The notes beneath the pieces are model-generated. The model saw nothing but the letters and a program-made list of their open reading frames with translations. It did no database searches and was not told the origin of the DNA. Shown in pieces: positions 10,350 through 22,800 of a DNA stretch of 64,000 nucleotides. The DNA comes from Chamaea fasciata. Its lineage: Eukaryota; Chordata; Aves; Passeriformes; Sylviidae. Every line of letters begins with the position of its first letter. Position 1 is the first letter of the stretch. Both the position numbers and the translations under genes were made by a program. Location of the stretch: NCBI GenBank assembly GCA_029207755.1, contig JARCOQ010000002.1, positions 12,043,156 to 12,107,155 of the forward strand, written 5' to 3'.

Positions 10350-10690
10350 CTGAGTTGGAAGGAATCTTAAGGATTATCTTGTTCCAATCCCCTTGCTGAG
10401 GGCAGCACCTACCACTAGATCAGGTTGCTCAGAGTTCCATCCAACCTGGCCTTGAACACTTCCAGGGATGGGGCAGCCACAGGTTCTCTGGACAACCTCT
10501 GCCAGAGCCTCACCATCTTCACAGTAAAGAATGTTTTCCAAGAATATAATTTAAATCTATTCTCTGTCAGTTTGAAGATGTTCCCTCCTGTTCTGTCACT
10601 CCAGACCCCTGTAAACAGTCCCTCCCTACTTTTCTTGCAGGCTGCCTTCAGGTCCCTGAAGGCCACAATTATATCACCCCAAAGCCTGTG
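10350..10690 (-). mobile_element. CR1 LINE, 3' end
   Basis: Read on the minus strand this is the typical bird CR1 3' region, including the stretch 'CACTTCCAGGGATGGGGCAG' on the plus strand and ATATCACCCC at its 5' side. CR1 copies itself by target-primed reverse transcription, and most copies are short 3' fragments like this one. The open frames on both strands here are by-products of CR1 and not genes. Confidence 0.92.
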
Positions 10691-10774
10691 AAGTGTACAG
10701 TTCAAAATGGAAGATTTTGGTTGTGAAATTATTTAATTGTCATAAATATACAAACTCTCCTTTATGAAAACAAG

Positions 10775-10858
10775 CCAAACCAAACTAAAACAACAAAAAA
10801 TAACCAAACCAACCAACCAAACAAAAAAAACCCCACCCCAAAACACAAACAAACAAAA
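10775..10858. repeat. CAAA/CCAA-rich low-complexity tract
   Basis: Built of AAAC, AACC and CAAA units on the plus strand, imperfect. Confidence 0.85.
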
Positions 10859-12380
10859 CTGCAAACCTAAAAGATGCCTAAATTAATATGTGGGGGAAAA
10901 AAAAAATCCAAAACCCATTCATCATTATGTTGAAAAGTCACATAGAAATTTTCAGGGACTGAGAAACATCTGCTTGACTCTCATCTGCTATTCTTGCTGT
11001 AGACACAACAAGAAGCATCATGAGATAGCTGAGCTCCTGTGTGTCTCAGGGGAAAAAGCGTGTATACAATTAGCATGATTACCCTCTCTGAGAGGTAAAT
11101 TAAGAGTAGGAATCAGGAAAACACAACATGTGGCTGGATGGCGCGAAGTCAGCAGTTTTCTGTGGTGCTTCAGTCAGCTAAAGAATGGTGGAAGATCCAT
11201 TCTGGGAGAGAGTGAGTGTGTCTGTATATCGGTGTGTACGTATTTGTGGGACTCTGAAGTGGTTAATTGCACAGGGACACACTTTCCCTCTGTCAGACCA
11301 GTAGTCTGGGAGAATTGTTTGCAAAAGCATACCGATCCTGAAATAATTTGTACTGTCCTACAAAAATCCCTGCCTTACACGTTTCTCCCACGTGTATTTT
11401 AATAGCTGATATCTCTCAAACACTGGAGTAAAAGGTAAATATTTTATGTTACCTGGGAACTGAAAATCCAAGCTTACTTGCGGAATTGAAGTGGACTTTT
11501 CTAGTTCTAACACTTCAGGAAATAATGCATCTTCAGGCTGTGATGGTTTTCTAAGTATAGTTAGTTTCTACTGTTGGTTTTGAACCACCTTATTCCCAAA
11601 TCATGTCAGAAAAAGAAGAGAAAGGGTAACAAAACCAGAAAGCAATCATAATACAATTATCTTAAGGTCTGATCTCAAGTCTTTCTGACAGAAAAAATAA
11701 ATGTTTAAAGCTAAAAATGTCATCCTTACTGGGTAGGAAAAAAAAATTCCATTTATTGTAGTTTGCAGGATATTAGATCAGAACAAATAATAGCTTGGTG
11801 GTTTCTCAGTACTTTTTGTCATTATAAAAGCAGTAAATGCAGCATGAACTGTTTTTTTATACCCAAGAATTTTTCTCATTCCCACAACAAGGAAATAAAA
11901 TAGAAATGAAAGCACTTTGTATTGGAAACAACCTCTGAGCCTCTGCCTGAAAAGCTGTGGGTCCTGTAGGTTGGCTGGCAGTGTCTGGGGCAGGCAGGCA
12001 AGGCTGCATCCCTCCAAGAGGGAACCAGAATCACCCCAACATTCCTCCCTCCCAGGCAGCTGGGGACATAGGGACCAGGTGGGACTGGTGCCTTCTTTGC
12101 TGGCAAGCAGTGAGATCCCATCCCAGCTCAGCACAAGAAGTTAATAAGGCAATTTATAGCTTGTCATTTTTCATTGCTTTTAGTAGTACCTTCCAAAAAC
12201 AAAATGGCGTTTCTTGTTTATCTCTGTATTAAACTGGCAAATGCAGCAATATTGCTTCCTCCTGGAACTGAGGGATGTGCTGCTTTACAAACATTAATGG
12301 TATGACAGATGTTTCTAAATAAGGATTGAAAAATGCTACATAGACATGGAACTATTCTTCATCTGGTTTGGTTTTTATTG
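10859..12380. other. Unassigned DNA, no gene recognised
   Basis: Mostly AT-rich. A GC-richer patch at about 11930-12130 carries overlapping short frames on both strands without recognisable domains. No repeat family was identified. Confidence 0.5.
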
Positions 12381-12386
12381 TTGGTT

Positions 12387-12413
12387 CCCCCCCCCCCCCC
12401 CCCCCCCCCCCCC
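12387..12413. repeat. Poly-C run of 27
   Basis: An uninterrupted run of 27 C on the plus strand (27 G on the minus strand). Runs this long are often mis-sized in assemblies. Confidence 0.95.
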
Positions 12414-12485
12414 ACTGTGTAAGGTAGCATCAGAGTGGCACAAGCAACTTCCAAATTTTTGTCAAATTCATTGACTAATTTTCAG

Positions 12486-12614
12486 GAATCACAGAATCCT
12501 TAAGGTTGGAAAAGACCTCCAAGTTCATCAAGGCCAATATTAGATCATCATTGTCAACTATATCATGACAGTAAGTGCCACATCCAATTGTTTCTTGTAC
12601 ACCTCCAGAGATGG
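12486..12614 (-). mobile_element. CR1 LINE, 3' end, left part split by solo LTR
   Basis: Begins with the CR1 terminal signature 'GAATCACAGAATCC' on the plus strand and continues to GAGATGG. The same element resumes at 13473 after the LTR. Confidence 0.9.
12610..12614 (+). repeat. Target-site duplication, left copy
   Basis: GATGG directly before the LTR matches GATGA directly after it (13473-13477) with one mismatch. Five bases is the expected length for ERV-L integration. Confidence 0.65.
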
Positions 12615-13472
12615 TGTTGGGGGGTTAGGTTTGTTCCTTCTTTCTCTAAAGAATTTTTTCCCCATAAGTTACCAAGGAGACCAAGTGTTGGATACTTGAG
12701 AGTACTTAACCGAAACAAAGAGGTGGACAAAGTTGGAAGGGGGAGACAATGCAGGTAAAAGACAGAGCTTGAGACAGCTGCAGGCTCTTCTTTTTCCTGC
12801 GTTCGGGGAGAGAGAGAACGGCTGTTGCTGGCTGGAAGAGTTTCACTGTGGCCAAAGGGATCCAGTCCTGGGAAATCTACTATCACCGGTTCGGCCTGAA
12901 TCCTGAGTTTTCTCTGCCACCTCTGGGAGCTGGGCCAGGCTGTGCCCCACCTTCAGCTTCTTCGGCGCTGCTCCTCTTGCTAAGGTGTGACCCTGCACCC
13001 CCTGCGCTGCCGGGACATCCTGCCCCTGCCTGCCGGGACACCCTGCCATCCCAGCTACCAGCCCGGGACTTTTCCACTGTTTCAGCTTGGTGCTCTGAGG
13101 ATCCTGCAGGGACACCAAAACCAAACTGCCCTGGGTTTTATGAAACAAAGCTCTCAAGGTTCTTGGTACTATTTTTGTTTGTTATTAATGCTGTAGTTGT
13201 TTGGTGGTTTTGGGGGGGGGGGTTTTTGTGTTTGTTTGCTTTGTATTACATACTAGTAAAGAACTGCTATTCCTATTTCCCAAATCTTTGCCTGAGAGCC
13301 TCTGATTGTAATTTCTAATTGAAAAAAGAAAAAAAGGGGGGGGGGGGGGGAAGAGGGGGGGGTTTACACTCTCCATCCCAAAGGAAACTGCAGGGAGTTT
13401 TGTTTGTTTGTTTGTTTGTTTGTTTGTTTGTTTTTATTACCTGGCAGATACCTGTCTTCCCAAACCAAGACA
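12615..13472 (+). repeat. Solo LTR of the same ERV-L family
   Basis: This 858-bp LTR runs from TGTTGGGGGG to CCAAGACA and matches the provirus LTR at 4096-4904 throughout. No internal retroviral sequence adjoins it, so it most likely arose by recombination between the two LTRs of a full provirus. It sits inside a minus-strand CR1 element. It has length changes of its own: a GGGAGAGAGAGAAC block near 12810, a 10-G run at 13212-13221, a 15-G run at 13336-13350 and a TTTG tract at 13398-13435. The short open frames inside it are not genes. Confidence 0.93.
13398..13435. repeat. (TTTG)n microsatellite inside the solo LTR
   Basis: About nine TTTG units. The provirus LTR has only a short T-run at the same place, so the expansion is specific to this copy. 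Confidence 0.95.
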
Positions 13473-13670
13473 GATGAGGACTCCACCAGCTCCCTGGGTA
13501 GCCCATCCAAAGCCTAGCAACATTTTCTGTGAAGAAATTCCTCCTGGTGTCCAACCTGAGCCTCCCCGGCGCAGCTTGAGGCCATGTCCCCTTGTCCTGT
13601 CACTGGTTGCCTGGGAGAAGAGGCTGATCCTCACCTGGCTACAACCTCCTTTCAGGTGGCTGTAGAAAGC
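13473..13670 (-). mobile_element. CR1 LINE, right part split by solo LTR
   Basis: Continues the CR1 begun at 12486: on the plus strand 'GACTCCACCAGCTCCCTGGG' and later 'ACAACCTCCTTTCAGGTGGC' are standard CR1 sequence. Its 5' side ends at about 13670. Confidence 0.92.
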
Positions 13671-16060
13671 TGAGAAGAACATGAAAACAAATTTTAGAAT
13701 TTTCATGCTGAAATGTTCTCTACTGGCATTTGAAACAAAATAAATCACAATTTAAAAAAATAGGAAATATTTTTTTGTGAGTTCTTAAATTATCATACTG
13801 ACAAGTTAAAGAAATAATTTCATTATAATAACCAGCTACCCTCCCACTCCAAAATATTCTGTTGTGAGAAGGAATAGGACACAGAGAGATCAATGTCAGT
13901 CAACCCTCACTCTGGTACATCCCCTCAGAAGGCCATGGCAGTTGCACAGTTTGAGATGTGTAGGTGCTTTTAGGTTTTCTGTCTGCTTCTCCTGCCCTGA
14001 CACAGCTGTGAAATCTAATGGTGTAGGGGAATTTACCAGCATGGCTTCCACACATCACTGAATTTCACCTGTAAATTAATGCTTTCAGGTCATCACAGGA
14101 AGGGATATGCTTTGAAGAAACCAGCCCTCACTAGGATCCCTGAGGGGAGATAGGCACCTTAAGCAGCATTTCACAATGGGAGCAGGATTTTATATTCTCC
14201 CCAGAGGGTCCATCTCTTTCTGTAAGATATAAAAGAAAGCCAGGGAGGTTATTCTGTGTAAGCTGCAGGTACCACTCATAATTTCACAAAGTTTTTTCTT
14301 TTCTTACCTGGAAAGTACATTTATACACCATAAATATTTAAAAAATGTTCATGTTTTTCAATTCAAGATTTAAAAAAACCCCTCAAAGCTCAAGAAGAAA
14401 AAAAAATGTACCCACTGTGGAGACTTACCCTAAGCAAAGAGCAGAAGTGTCTTTTTCCAAGTACAATATATTCATGAGAAGGGGGAGACTGTGCACATGG
14501 AAAAAAATGATGCATAATTCTTTTCTTTACCTTCTAGCTTGCATCCTGAACCCTTTCCAACATCAGTCCTGAGGCTTGTTCTGGCTGGAAGTGTGGCTGT
14601 GTGTCCATTCGCTGTGAGTATGACAGGACTCCATCACAGTCCTTCATAACCTTGACAAGAAATGGGCACAGGAACACCTAATAGATCTCAAGGCAGGACT
14701 TTGGCCTTGGCAATCCAGGCATACAGTGAGTTCTATGCATCACTGAAGGTCCAAATTCTCTTTAAAAGCAGTTGTCCCACCACAGTTTATTTGACTTGGA
14801 TGGAGGAGTGACACTGCAGGATGGCTTCCTAGATCACACTCAGTTGCCTGCACACTGCTGGCTCTGGCCTGAGCAATCCTTACATGGCAGAGGTGGAAGG
14901 AAAGTTTGGAAGAACTTCCCTCCCTTTTAGCACAGGAAACCTGGCAACTGATATCAGCTACTGCTCTTTCAGAGCCAGGCAGATGATATGTGGATCCCCT
15001 TAACCTCACAATTGGACCTGATAAGAACTCCAAGCTCAAGAAAAGCTCTGTTGATCATGGTGCTGCATTTGCATAGGTTTTGGGACTCTCACTTTCCCAG
15101 GGCAACATAATTGGTAACAAAGATGTATTTGAGAAAGGCACAGGCAGGACAGTGTTGTGTGTGCATTAGCCCAAAGAGCTCTTGATTAATGTCAATGAGT
15201 CTGACTTGGGTCTGTTCCAGTTCACATTGAGCAAAGTAGAATATTGCTTAATCCAAGGCTAAACTTAAAAGATAGCTGTGTCTTCAGCTGTGATTATGGC
15301 TGATTTGTGCCTATCATTTAATGCACAGGAATAATGAAAAATGGCAACCTGTGTCTGTCTCTACGTTAGATGATTTGCTAAGGTCAGGTTCTTTTCAGTG
15401 GTCATTATCTAATTTGAAACAGAAAGGACAAAGGTAGTGTGTATTTTCACTCTTCAGTTTCTAATTCTTAACCTACTCTCTCAGTGAAGCTTTAATTAGA
15501 GACAAGGCTATGCAAATTTCTCATCCTTATTTTCTTGTGTGACCTACAGCTATGTTCTTAAAATGAATGTTTGTGTTGGATTCATTGCTGCAGCTCTCAG
15601 CACTTCTTACAGCTATCTCCTGGTGACAATACAGCATTCAATCAGTTCCATGACCCTCTGCTCCTCTAATGACAGGCAAATGTCCCCTTGACTCTGTTAA
15701 TTCCTTGGACCAGCTCCATCTGCCTCACAAAACATCCTACCAAAGTATCATAATGAACCCCACAAGGGTTCCACGTTTTTCCATGTTTCCTGATATTTTT
15801 CCCTTTCTGAAATACATTGTAAAGGGCTGTAACAAAGCCATGAATACACTTGTATTTCTAAATTTGACAAGACTATATATGTAGTGCCATAGACATTGAA
15901 CAGGATTTTCCTGTTTCTTTCTTTTAGCACATTTTAACAACACTAAACTTCAGAAGGGACACTATATAGAAAAAAATTTTAAAAATATAAGACGTGTTTT
16001 TCATAAGTTTTACATTTGTAGCCTTCTGAAGTGACTAATCTCTAAGGGTGATGGAAAACA
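13671..16060. other. Unassigned DNA, no gene recognised
   Basis: Mixed AT-rich sequence with short random frames. No repeat family, exon or RNA gene was recognised. Confidence 0.5.
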
Positions 16061-16064
16061 CGTT

Positions 16065-16130
16065 GTCACTGGTCTGGTAGAGAGGTCATCTCAAAGGTCT
16101 TTTCCAATCTAGTTATTCTGTGATGCTGTG
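16065..16130 (+). mobile_element. CR1 LINE, short 3' end
   Basis: Ends 'TCTTTTCCAATCTAGTTATTC' followed by a TGTGATG repeat-like tail, as in the CR1 3' terminus. It lies about 30 bases from an oppositely oriented CR1. Confidence 0.7.
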
Positions 16131-16157
16131 ACAATAAAACCATATATTGTAAACATC

Positions 16158-16470
16158 AAATCATAAAATATCCTGAGCTGGAAGTGACCCACCAGGATCA
16201 TGGGGTCTAACTCCTGGCACTGCACAGGGCATCCCAACAATTCCACCGTGTGCCTGAGAGGATTGTCCAAGTAGGTTTCGAGCTCTGTAAGGTTTGTTGC
16301 TGTGACAACTTCTCTATGAGCCTGTTCCGTGCCAAACCACCCCCTGGGTGAAGAAGCTTTTCCTGATATCCAGCCTAAACATCCCCTGACACAGCTCCAG
16401 CCATCCCCTCAAGTCCTGTCACTGGTCACCACAGAGAGGTGACTGCATTGCAGTGTCTACTCCCTCCTCT
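16158..16470 (-). mobile_element. CR1 LINE, 3' end
   Basis: Begins with the CR1 terminal signature 'AATCATAAAATATCCTGAGC' and contains 'TTTTCCTGATATCCAGCCTA' and the CAAGTCCTGTCACTGG stretch, all standard for minus-strand CR1. Confidence 0.88.
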
Positions 16471-17685
16471 TCCCTTCATGGAAGGAATATGAAAATATTC
16501 CCTGGGATGTATGAAACAGTTATATATCACCCTCAGTGACTGTGTTTGGGAAGAGATAAGTGGAACTATAAGAAAATAAGAATAAAAAATAAGAAAAGCA
16601 TGACAACATATGTTGCCACAGATATCTCTATGAGGAATTATCCAGCTGTCTAAAGATTCACCGGTCAGTCTCAGCAGAGGAAAACCAGCATAGCTCTTAG
16701 TAAAGAATCATGGACATCTCATCAGGCACTGTTTCCTGTTAATGTAGGTTTGGGATTTTTTTTTCTTAGTATTACTCCTCTGTAATTTTTTTCAGTATTG
16801 TCAATAGACAACTTTGGAAAAAAAAAAAAAAGAGATAAATATTGCTGTTTTGCTGTTTTACAACATCTTATGTAAATGTCAAAGTAACTTTTCTCTCCTT
16901 TAAAAGTTTTGCTGGACTCTAAAATGTGAACCTCTAAACTTTGCTGTGGAAGTAGTATAGTAACAGAGCATAGAGTATAACTATCTTATAAAGTGCCAGA
17001 AGAAAGAAATACCAACCTTCTTGGGTTTGTAATCTAATATTTTATCATAATTCACTGTTAATGTAATAATTTACTTTTCTGACCTGAGTTTTGTACAGTA
17101 TTGTTATTACTAGCTTTTCAGTTACAGTGCAGAAATTTCCATTTGTATTGAAGAGAAACTGTCATGGCATCTTACTTCAGAGTCCAGAGTGCTTACTGAA
17201 AAGACAAAGATAAAGTATATCCTGCTGCTTTCCTCATTACCTATCAAAATATATTTTTTGCACAGTGACAAATGCTTTTAGGTGAAAACATCACAGCAGA
17301 AGTCAAAGGCTCATTTTTTTTCACTTGTTAATATTAGTAATATGATGATTTTTATTACCTTTTTTATTTAGAAAAAGTGCCTTAAATTAAGCAGGCATTC
17401 TGTGATGGTGACAGTCATAAACCACAAAAAGCTCATCTTCTTCTTAACCTGCTTTATGTTCTGTGATCTGAACTCCTTCCCCTGCGGTTGCTCTGAATTT
17501 CACAAACACACAATTTCCTATGTCCCCCCACAGAACTGTGGCTTCCTATTTGAAATCTGCTATTTCTCTCTGCCAAATACCTTGCCCCCTTCTCCACACA
17601 CTGCCCTCATCTAATAACAATTCAGCAAAAAAAAAAAATAACACCTACTGCAGTACCAGTCACGAAAAATGCCCTGTACATTCAT
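16471..17685. other. AT-rich DNA, no gene recognised
   Basis: Short frames of random composition and a few A or T runs (for example near 16818). Nothing identified. Confidence 0.55.
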
Positions 17686-17752
17686 GGCATAGGTTCAGGA
17701 TCAGACCCTGATGATATCTATGGGAAAAGTCTCTTTCAACTGTGATTCTATT
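17686..17752 (+). mobile_element. Possible CR1 3'-end fragment
   Basis: The sequence around 'GACCCTGATGATATCTATGG' and 'CTTTCAACTGTGATTCTATT' follows the order of a CR1 tail, with a T-rich tract after it. Confidence 0.45.
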
Positions 17753-17766
17753 TGCTCATTTTATGG

Positions 17767-17812
17767 TTTTTTTTTTTTTTTTGTTTTTTTTTTGTTTTTT
17801 TTTTTTTTTTTG
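17767..17812. repeat. Poly-T tract
   Basis: About 46 bases of T interrupted by single G residues. Confidence 0.95.
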
Positions 17813-18674
17813 TTTCATTAAACATACATAGTGAGAAATTTTATTTTATAGTTATAAAGCATTAAAACACATTAGATAGCAAAAACTAACATCAACAGCA
17901 GCTGTTCAGCATTTTGGTCATCTGTCACTCATTCTGATTCCTTCTGTCACATTCTGGCAAGGTAAAATCACTGAGAGTTGTGCCAAGACCATGAGGATTG
18001 AGTATGTCAATGCACAGGAGAGAGAAAACATTCAGGAATATGTTCACCTTGGAGCATCAAAATAAGGAAGGCCTCACATTTTCTTGCAGAATTCACAGAA
18101 AAATTGCACTGCTGCACATAGAATAAGAAGATAAATTCTCCACCAAACTAGTTAGAAAAAAATCATTTAGTGGAACTACTGTCAGTTGCTCAGGAAATGC
18201 TTATTTGCATTTAAAAATTAAAAACTCTGGAAAGTTATTATTTTTAATATAAAAACAATTTAAGTCAATTTTAAAGCCTTTTTTAATTAATGAAGAACAC
18301 TTTTCAAACACTAATTTGCACCTAGATTTAATTTAGATGTAAACAGTGACTGGGAAATATGTAGAAAAGTTTTCAGCTGTATATAAAGGATATGAGGTAG
18401 CTACCAAAAAAACCCCCCAAAACCCAAAAGGATGTAATACTCTCTTGGTCTTCTTTGGTAGTTTTTGCTTGTTAATAAAAGAAGACAATTCGCTCCAGCT
18501 GCATGGAAGCAAGAGGGATAGAGCCCTTTATGTGCATGTTGCTGAAAGACAGAGGGTTTTTGATGCCTACATTTTGTCATGTCACTCTCCTTTGTTACAA
18601 GGAAGACTTTAATACCCACTAATCACCTTCTTACAGCTGAAACAGAGCCTTTACTTGCAAACGTGAATATGAGT
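17813..18674. other. AT-rich DNA, no gene recognised
   Basis: Nothing identified beyond short A/T runs. Confidence 0.55.
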
Positions 18675-19250
18675 CAGCAGTGCCCTGGCATCCAGGAGGG
18701 ACATCTGTGTCCTGGTGGACATCAGGCACAGCATCACCAGCCAGGCAAGGGAGGGCATTGTCCGGCTCTGCTCTGCACTGGGGCGGCCTCACCTCAAGTG
18801 CTGGGGTCAGTTTTAGGTGCCACAATACAGAAAAAGGTATAAAGATATTAGAGAGCATTCAAGGGAGGGTCACAAGGATGGTGAAGAGTCTGGACTGGAA
18901 GCTGTGTAAGGAGCAGCTGAGGGCACTTGGGCTGTTCAGCCTGGAGGGGACTGGGGGAAGATCTCACTGCAGGTACAGCTTCCTTGTGAGGGGAGGAGAA
19001 GGGGCAGGCACCAATCTCTTCATCCTCATGATCGCTGACAGAACCCTTAGGGAGTGGCCTGAAGCTGAGCCAGTGGAAGTGTAGGATGGATATCAGGAAA
19101 AGATTTTTCACCCAGAGGGTTGTTGGGCCCTGAACAGGCTCACACGGCAGTGGCCACTGCAACAAGACTGGTAGAGTTCAAGAAGGATTTGGACAATGAT
19201 CTCAGACACATGGTGGGATTTTGGGATGTCCTATGCAGGGCCAGGGCTTG
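18675..19250 (+). mobile_element. CR1 LINE, 3' portion
   Basis: Characteristic plus-strand CR1 order: TGCCCTGGCATCC, 'CTCTGCACTGGGGCGGCCTC', GAGCAGCTGAGGGCACTTGGG, a 'GGATATCAGGAAAAGATTTT' stretch and a final GATGTCCTATGCAGGGCCAGG. The terminal CR1 repeat is missing, so the 3' end is truncated or diverged. Frames of 87 to 134 codons inside it are CR1-derived and not host genes. Confidence 0.92.
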
Positions 19251-19442
19251 GGAGTCTCTTATATCCCTTTATCTGCCAGTATCCATGCTCCACCATTCCA
19301 AATGTTCACTAACAGGACAAACTTACATGACCACACAGCCCTCATGCTACAATGCCCTACTGGACCTTCTTCTTCCTTCTCCTTCCATTAGGTAGTACCT
19401 GAAAACTCAAAGCAGATGTGAGGGTTTGAGTCTGCTCTCATG
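19251..19442. other. Short unassigned stretch
   Basis: No recognisable feature between the CR1 and the LTR candidate. Confidence 0.4.
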
Positions 19443-19880
19443 TGTCCTGGCTTGATACATGACATGGGAAATCTCCAAGGCTTACATAAAAGAGGGGTTG
19501 GAATTGCTCAGTACCTGCTCCTCAAAGAATGTACGATTGCTAAGTTGTAAAACCTGCTTTCACAGTAGTGCACTGAACACAATTTGCACTGACAAGTTAA
19601 GTATATTTTAGTCTGTGCTGGGAAAATGAAAGATTATTTCAAGAGTGGTTCTTGATTCCAACACTGTCACTAATGTAACATAAACAAGTAGATTGTTTTC
19701 ACATACCTCTCTGTGATGGACTACTGAATTGACCACTGGGGTCAGAGAGGTGGTTCCTCTCATCTCCCAATCCTTGATCAAATCCCAAATCGTATTTAAA
19801 CCCCAAATCATAATAAACTCTCTCTTTTTATCTGCTCACCTCTTGACCTGCGTTAGCGTGGTTTTTTCTTGTCCCTAACA
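19443..19880 (+). repeat. Probable solo LTR, family not identified
   Basis: About 438 bases that start TGTCCTGGCTTG, a common start for avian LTRs, and end CCCTAACA. Near the 3' side it has a TATTTAAA element (19793-19800), AATAAA at 19812-19817 and a CT-rich U5-like tail. No clear target-site duplication was found, so the borders are approximate. Confidence 0.45.
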
Positions 19881-22800
19881 GTGACACTACACCAACAGAC
19901 TCTAGCAGATGTGGTCAGTGAATCACACATGTGGTGACCAGTGATTCTGGGATGAATTACCCCCCTGGGTTTTTTGAAGTTGTAGTCCATCATTCTGGGG
20001 TTTTGGTACTATATTTTTAAAAATCTTTCTCCTAGACCAATCCTTGGTTTTGAAGACAGAATAATTATTTTATTATACAGTAGTAGAGTATTGGTGAAGA
20101 ATTGAAATACTAAGTTACTCAACTGGCAAATTTACGATAATCATATACTTGTAACTCATTAATAGTTTAAAGCAATTCTAGGTATCCATTTATTGCTAAG
20201 ACGGAAAAAAGTGATTTTCTCTTCTGAAAAGAACCTGATTTTTTTTTATTTTCTTATTAAAGTATTAGTGTTTACATAATTTCAAAATACTTCACAATTT
20301 TGTAGTGTATTACAACCCAAGTAATTTGTGAAAAAAACCCAAACACTAAAAGATAATACTTCTGAAAAATGTATATAATATTAAGAAAAACAAACAAGCC
20401 AACAAACAAAACCTCAAAAACAAACAAATCCCCTAGTTTTACATGTTTGAACTTGTGGTCAAAAGTAGTGAACAGATTAGAAGAGGAAAAGTGAAGGGTT
20501 TTTCAGCAGTTCTAACATACACTGGAAAGGATTGTCAATATAGTAAAGGGCCCAACAACATAGACATATTTCTCCCATGCCAAAAAGCAAATGTCATTAA
20601 AAGTTTGACAGAAAATTGGTCAGCTGCTAGCTAATATTGAATTCAAATAAATGTAATTTTCTTCAGCTTTTATTATAGGTAGTTGGGAGTTCCTAATTAT
20701 AATGGAAAGAATTGACATAAAATAAATATTTTTCTCAATTTGATAAATTAAGGGAATGTACTATGGCATGTCACAGAGAAAATTTATGAAAAAGATGTCC
20801 ATTCCAAAAATTGTATCATCCGTACACACTCATTTTTCTCATTTATTGTATTTAATGTTGCTGGAGATCGGACATTAGACTGTGTTGTCTACTGCAAAAT
20901 GACAATCACTCTGCATTTCCTTGAGAGAATAATTTTTGGAATTAGTTTATTTTTTTCTATTGGTAAATTTTTGACTGATGTCCATCTTCACTTTTCGTTT
21001 CCTTCTGTGATACAAGAGGACATGACACTTTCAGCTCGATAAAATGTAATGAATAAATGGTCACAACACAGAAGTGTTTACAGTGTTAGACTCTTGATAA
21101 GGCCCTGGCAAAAGGTGTAGCACACATGACAGATGCTATCATATGCTGTCTGAAAAAAAAATCCTTTTGACTTCTTAAGCTGCTCCCTGTTTCTCCTCAT
21201 TTTTCCCAGTCTAGTTGCAATGCTCTTGTGATACTATGCAGTGCACTATTAAGTGTTTCACCAGAAAAAAGGGTTATCACCAGTCAGAAAGGATTGGTCA
21301 CAGCCTGTTCTGAAGAAGGTCAAAAAAACCACTCAACCACCAAAAGGAAGTGAAGGCCTCTTCAGGGAAATGTATTTCTGTGAGGAAAAAGACAAAGTTA
21401 TCATGTAAAGAGGAATTTACTTTCTGTAATCATGGCAAAGGCTCAGGTAGTGTTACAAAGTTAATTTTTCTTTTGGAAGTGCTCTGTGCAAGGTCAAGGA
21501 GAGACACTTTGGGATAACATTTGGATATGCATTTCCAGTCTGAGGGCAGGTATGTGCTCTTTGGCCTTGAGCCAGATGACATTGTCCACACATCTGTGAC
21601 TTCTCCAGCCTGTACTGGGAAGTGGAGCCAAAGGCCAGGGTGCATTGTTAGCCTGGCAAGGGCAGCATTTGCTGACACGTATTTTAAGACCTGGCAGACA
21701 AAAAAATCATTCAGAGGCTTGGAGCAATTTTTTTTTTTTTTTTCTAGCATGGTGGAAGGGAAAGGTTTTACCAGAGGAGAGAGTTTCTCCTACCTGCCAG
21801 GGAAAAATATATTTACTGCAAATTATAACAGCAGACATTATAAATTACCAAAACTAGCAAAGAGCTCCCCACAAGAGTAGCAATTGCACTGTAGAACAAA
21901 GCCAGATGCTTTTGTGAAAACAGATGTCAACTAAAAAATCATTAATAAAAAAACAGTTTTTCTTCTCTAACTTGCTCTTCAGCTTGAGAAATATCTGATT
22001 GTATTGTTTTCAGCCAGATCACTTGAGAAATAATGAGCAATTTATGTAATTCATCCTTTACTGACATAGATTGTGTAATCAGCAAACCTATATTAAGAAA
22101 TCGTTTTCAACATTGCATTTATACACAAATAAAATTAGACCTACTAAAACAAATATAAGCAAATAAAAATTAATTAATTCTGTCACTGAAATGACAAAAC
22201 AGACAACCTTCTTGGTAAAATTGGAGCCGTAGGTGATGTTTTAATAGAATTAAAGAACAATTTGACAAAATTAGTTTTCTTTGTCTCAAGAAAAAAGAAC
22301 AGATAACATATTCTCGCTTCCATTTTCCACTTCTTATCTAGAGGCTGTCTTTAAAAAAAAAAAAAAAAAGAGAGAGAGAAAAAAATAGCGTTTTTTTTTC
22401 TTTTTTTTTTTTTTTGGGCAGAGTTGGAAAGGGAGGGTTTTTCCAAATTAAAGAGACATATATACTATCGTGGCGTTTATGTCTGGAGTAAAAAACTTTT
22501 TTTTTCCCTCAAAATTAAATGCCATTTGATGCAATGAAAGTTATGTTTATTAAATATAATATCAGAGTTTAAAAAAATCCGGAGCAGCTTTTTTTCTTAC
22601 AGACTGAAAAACAAGTTTTGCACAAGTGTGCTTTCTGTCTCTGAAAAATAAGTAGGTAAAAATAAGGGAAAGTATGAAGAAGAAAAGGCACTCTCTGAGC
22701 AACTATTATCTGCAGATATAAAAATAAGAAGTGCCTTATAATGTGTTTGAGTGTTTGGGAAACATTTTATTGTGGTTAAATTTAATCTAAGCCAAAAGAA

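Noticed and set aside
4096..13472. The two LTRs as the 5' and 3' LTRs of one provirus
   Set aside because: Retroviral genes lie upstream of the first LTR, none lie between the two, and the second has its own target-site duplication inside a CR1.
18579..19165. Several 75-134 codon frames on both strands
   Set aside because: They coincide with CR1 sequence and overlap each other.
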